Shown here piece by piece: positions 5,548 through 6,035 of a DNA stretch of 6,035 nucleotides (positions are counted from its first letter, which is position 1; every line of letters starts with the position of its first letter). The notes under the pieces are model-generated. The model worked only from the letters and a program-made list of their open reading frames with translations, ran no database searches and was not told the origin of the DNA. Made by a program: the position numbers and the translations under genes. Source of the DNA: Clostridiales bacterium UBA1777 (GTDB lineage Bacteria; Bacillota; Clostridia; Oscillospirales; Oscillospiraceae); contig DCGN01000150.1 of the NCBI GenBank assembly GCA_002315275.1, positions 1 through 6,035 of the forward strand, written 5' to 3'.

Positions 5548-6035
5548 ATGAAAGAAAACAGCAAAAAGGGTCTTTGGCAGTTTATCAAATTCTTTATTGT
5601 TTCGTCCGTCGTCGGCATCCTTCAGCTTGTTCTGGCAAACGTTCTTCCGCTTGTGTTTGACGGTGTTACGGCTGTGATACCTCCGTTTTTGCAGACCGTT
5701 TTCGACCCGGACGCATTATTTGACGTTACAACGGAAGCGGGCGCGGAGCAGGCGGCGAAGTACGTAATCGCGGGAGCGGTAACATGGGGATATGTTCTTC
5801 CGTTTTTCTTCTCAAACGCACTTGCGAACGTGTACGGATATTTTCAGAACAGGAAGACGACCTTTAAAAGCGATGCTCCCAAGAGAAACTTCTACATTTA
5901 CTTCGTTATTCTTGCTGTTCTTATTCTGTTTACAACGTGGCTGCAGGGCGTGATGGTCGGATGGCTCGGCGGAGTGAACGCTTCGTATATCAGAGCCTTT
6001 GCAAGGACGGTAGCCTCAGCCGCGGCGGGAACGGT
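5548..6035 (+). CDS. GtrA-like polytopic membrane protein (partial, 3' end beyond window)
   Basis: The first 162 codons are visible and open to the window end. The sequence begins MKENSKKGLWQFIKFFIVSS and has hydrophobic segments at about 13-36, 72-92, 114-131 and 134-150 onward. The N-terminal FIKFFIVSSVVGILQ (12-26) and the SNALANVYGYFQNRKTTFKS stretch (89-108) match the GtrA pattern, in which a membrane segment ends in an N-rich, basic NRKxxF motif. GtrA proteins are small membrane proteins linked to flipping or transferring lipid-linked sugars for cell-surface glycosylation. Unusually, about 35 residues (38-72) including an acidic stretch separate the first two membrane segments, and the protein already exceeds the usual 120-150 aa. 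The start follows AAAGG (5537-5541) by 6 nt. It probably shares the protease promoter. The family is likely; its function here is not established. Confidence 0.75.
   Translation, partial: MKENSKKGLWQFIKFFIVSSVVGILQLVLANVLPLVFDGVTAVIPPFLQTVFDPDALFDVTTEAGAEQAAKYVIAGAVTWGYVLPFFFSNALANVYGYFQNRKTTFKSDAPKRNFYIYFVILAVLILFTTWLQGVMVGWLGGVNASYIRAFARTVASAAAGT

Overview
The window looks like a chromosomal segment of a Gram-positive, low-to-mid GC anaerobe, most probably a gut Clostridia member. The reasons are AGGAGG-type ribosome binding sites, near-consensus housekeeping promoters with 17-18 nt spacers, a PrsW-type membrane protease next to a GtrA-like protein, and a scavenging-type lipoate ligase. Base composition is roughly balanced. 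No mobile element, CRISPR array, tRNA or rRNA was seen. The phylum-level call is an inference.

Left part (1-3232, + strand): a compact three-gene operon. It starts with a promoter (TTGACA at 71-76, TATATT at 95-100) whose -35 box lies inside a perfect palindrome (59-81), followed by a small perfect hairpin in the leader (113-128) and a strong ribosome binding site. The genes are a class III, PLP-dependent aminotransferase closest to glutamate-1-semialdehyde aminomutases, a class II aldolase/adducin-family enzyme with a degenerate second aldolase-like half, and a TetR/AcrR-family regulator. The genes are 4 and 1 nt apart, so they are almost certainly co-transcribed, and the TetR protein probably controls its own operon through one of the palindromes. 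No heme gene, transporter, kinase or isomerase accompanies them here, so the substrate is unknown. This is the least explained part of the window.

Middle (3233-4708): a perfect 12-13 bp hairpin at 3235-3268 separates the operon from two convergent housekeeping genes on the - strand, dut (dUTPase) followed by lplA (lipoate-protein ligase), 2 nt apart.

Right part (4709-6035): a 121-nt divergent intergenic region holds two face-to-face near-consensus promoters, one for dut-lplA and one for a PrsW-family intramembrane protease. A perfect spaced palindrome (4769-4797) abuts one -35 box and encloses the other, so one regulator could act on both directions. The protease gene starts with TTG behind a near-perfect ribosome binding site and is followed 10 nt later by a GtrA-like membrane protein that runs off the window end.
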